This document shows, in pieces, positions 5,713 to 6,513 of a stretch of 6,513 bases of DNA (its first letter is position 1; each line of letters starts with the position of its first letter). The notes under the pieces are model-generated. The model did not search any database, was not told the origin of the DNA, and saw nothing but the letters and a program-made list of their open reading frames with translations. The position numbers and the translations under genes are program-made. This DNA comes from an uncultured Alphaproteobacteria bacterium (GTDB taxonomy: Bacteria > Pseudomonadota > Alphaproteobacteria > RF32 > CAG-239), in NCBI GenBank assembly GCA_944392185.1, contig CALXVW010000115.1:1-6513 (forward strand), read 5' to 3'.

Positions 5713-6513
5713 TTCTTATGATTAATTGCTGATTGCTTTGGAGATATTGCCGCTCTCTTTCGGGGTCACGCTGAATTTGATAAATCTTGTCAAAACCTCC
5801 GAAAAAGGCGATGTTTGGATCTGTATCATAGCCGTTGCCAAAGTGAAATACGCGGTGGTGGGGTTGAACAAAAGTGAGCATGGTGTTGGAAAATAGGTTT
5901 ATCTTATGGGGCTTTTCAAGCTCTTTGAAATTATGAACATTGGTCTTGTGGTGGAAATTAAGAGTTGCATCGCAACTTCCATGCCGCATTTTTTGACGCA
6001 CTTCCTCTATATATTTCGGTTTATAGTTCATCATGGTCATGACTTGTTCAAATTCTTTGCCATAGCAGGCATCAAACATCTTGAAGTTTTGAGAACGTTG
6101 ACTCTCAAACGGTTGGACCTGATGCCGCTTGCTCCAATTATATAGGACTTCGGCAAAGTCAAAAAAGTTCATCTGTCCGACAATTTCAGGCGGAATGTTT
6201 TGCAATGCCAATTGCTCTTGAATATAAGGCTGGCAACGTTGATAATTGCTAAACCTCCGCATGAAAAGCCAAGAAGGTGATTGGTATAAGAGATAATCTT
6301 CCGGCCTGTAGAGTGATGAAGCACCGTTGCCGTCGGCTTGATTTTGTTGCTCTGATACAATTTGGCGAGACCTTGCATAGGCCTCTGAGTAGTCAGTATC
6401 TGCCGGCATATGAAATTTTCCATCCCAATCAAGGCGGATGAGCCAGCTTTCTTCCCGGTTGGCTTTTTCTACCACAACCTCCGGGCGGTGAGGGTGAATG
6501 TTGGCAGATGCCA
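5693..6513 (-). CDS. HNH-nuclease-like protein, 5'-truncated
   Basis: The frame is open to the right edge. A GTG at 6475 is the first start-like codon, but in-frame codons continue beyond it (ASANIHPHRPEVVVEKAN), so the true start is probably outside. The stop is TAA at 5693-5695. Counting from the GTG, residues about 1-165 resemble nothing I recognise: they are Gln/Tyr/Trp-rich, with a helical middle and no transmembrane segment. Residues about 171-213 (nt 5837-5965) look like an HNH/beta-beta-alpha-metal core: strand TLNFHHKTNV (H175, H176), then INLFSNTML (N197 as the central Asn), then FVQPHHRVFH (H206, H207, H211). The spacing and the N-L-x-L-type middle strand fit HNH nucleases, but the usual zinc-knuckle cysteines are absent. 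The domain is not at the extreme C-terminus; about 47 residues follow. A polymorphic-toxin tip is possible given the SUKH-like gene overlapping its end. A non-nuclease metal protein is the alternative. Confidence 0.5.
   Translation of the reverse strand, partial: ASANIHPHRPEVVVEKANREESWLIRLDWDGKFHMPADTDYSEAYARSRQIVSEQQNQADGNGASSLYRPEDYLLYQSPSWLFMRRFSNYQRCQPYIQEQLALQNIPPEIVGQMNFFDFAEVLYNWSKRHQVQPFESQRSQNFKMFDACYGKEFEQVMTMMNYKPKYIEEVRQKMRHGSCDATLNFHHKTNVHNFKELEKPHKINLFSNTMLTFVQPHHRVFHFGNGYDTDPNIAFFGGFDKIYQIQRDPERERQYLQSNQQLIIRNADHSR

Noticed and set aside
6473..6475. GTG as the start codon of the HNH-like gene
   Set aside because: The frame stays open to the right edge, and the minus-strand sequence upstream lacks a clear ribosome-binding site, so an upstream start is more likely.

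Overview
The window looks like chromosomal DNA from a moderately AT-rich alphaproteobacterium. The best evidence is the flagellin-type C-terminus at about 912-1400, which ends in the LALQTRQQ...SLASQASQSILKLF pattern I associate with alphaproteobacterial (Rhodospirillales-like) flagellins. A host-associated or gut lineage is a guess and is not shown by the sequence. The homodimeric glycyl-tRNA synthetase would be less usual in Proteobacteria, so the assignment is tentative.

Layout. (1) 3-1403, plus: the 3' part of a flagellin-like gene whose visible first half is a repetitive right-handed beta-helix-like domain. It is open at the left edge and closed by a bidirectional terminator. (2) 1433-1657, minus: a 74-aa XRE/Cro-type HTH protein. 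(3) 1658-1969: about 310 bases without a gene. They contain a strong terminator pointing minus, several long inverted repeats and three CUCCUU motifs, and probably encode a structured RNA or a structured 3' UTR. (4) 1970-2839, minus: a HAD-superfamily phosphatase, divergent from (5) 2930-4294, plus: homodimeric class II glycyl-tRNA synthetase, sharing a 90-bp AT-rich promoter region with it. (6) A bidirectional terminator at 4301-4331 separates that gene from a three-gene minus-strand operon. In transcription order this holds an HNH-nuclease-like gene (5693-6513, open at the right edge), a SUKH/SMI1-KNR4-like gene (5299-5712, overlapping it by 20 nt) and the Sua5-type threonylcarbamoyl-AMP synthase (4340-5296, 2 nt after the previous stop).

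GlyRS and Sua5 are translation housekeeping genes: tRNA charging and t6A modification. The least ordinary content is the beta-solenoid flagellin, the structured non-coding stretch, and the HNH-like/SUKH-like pair, which has the layout of a nuclease effector and its immunity protein but sits directly in front of a housekeeping gene.
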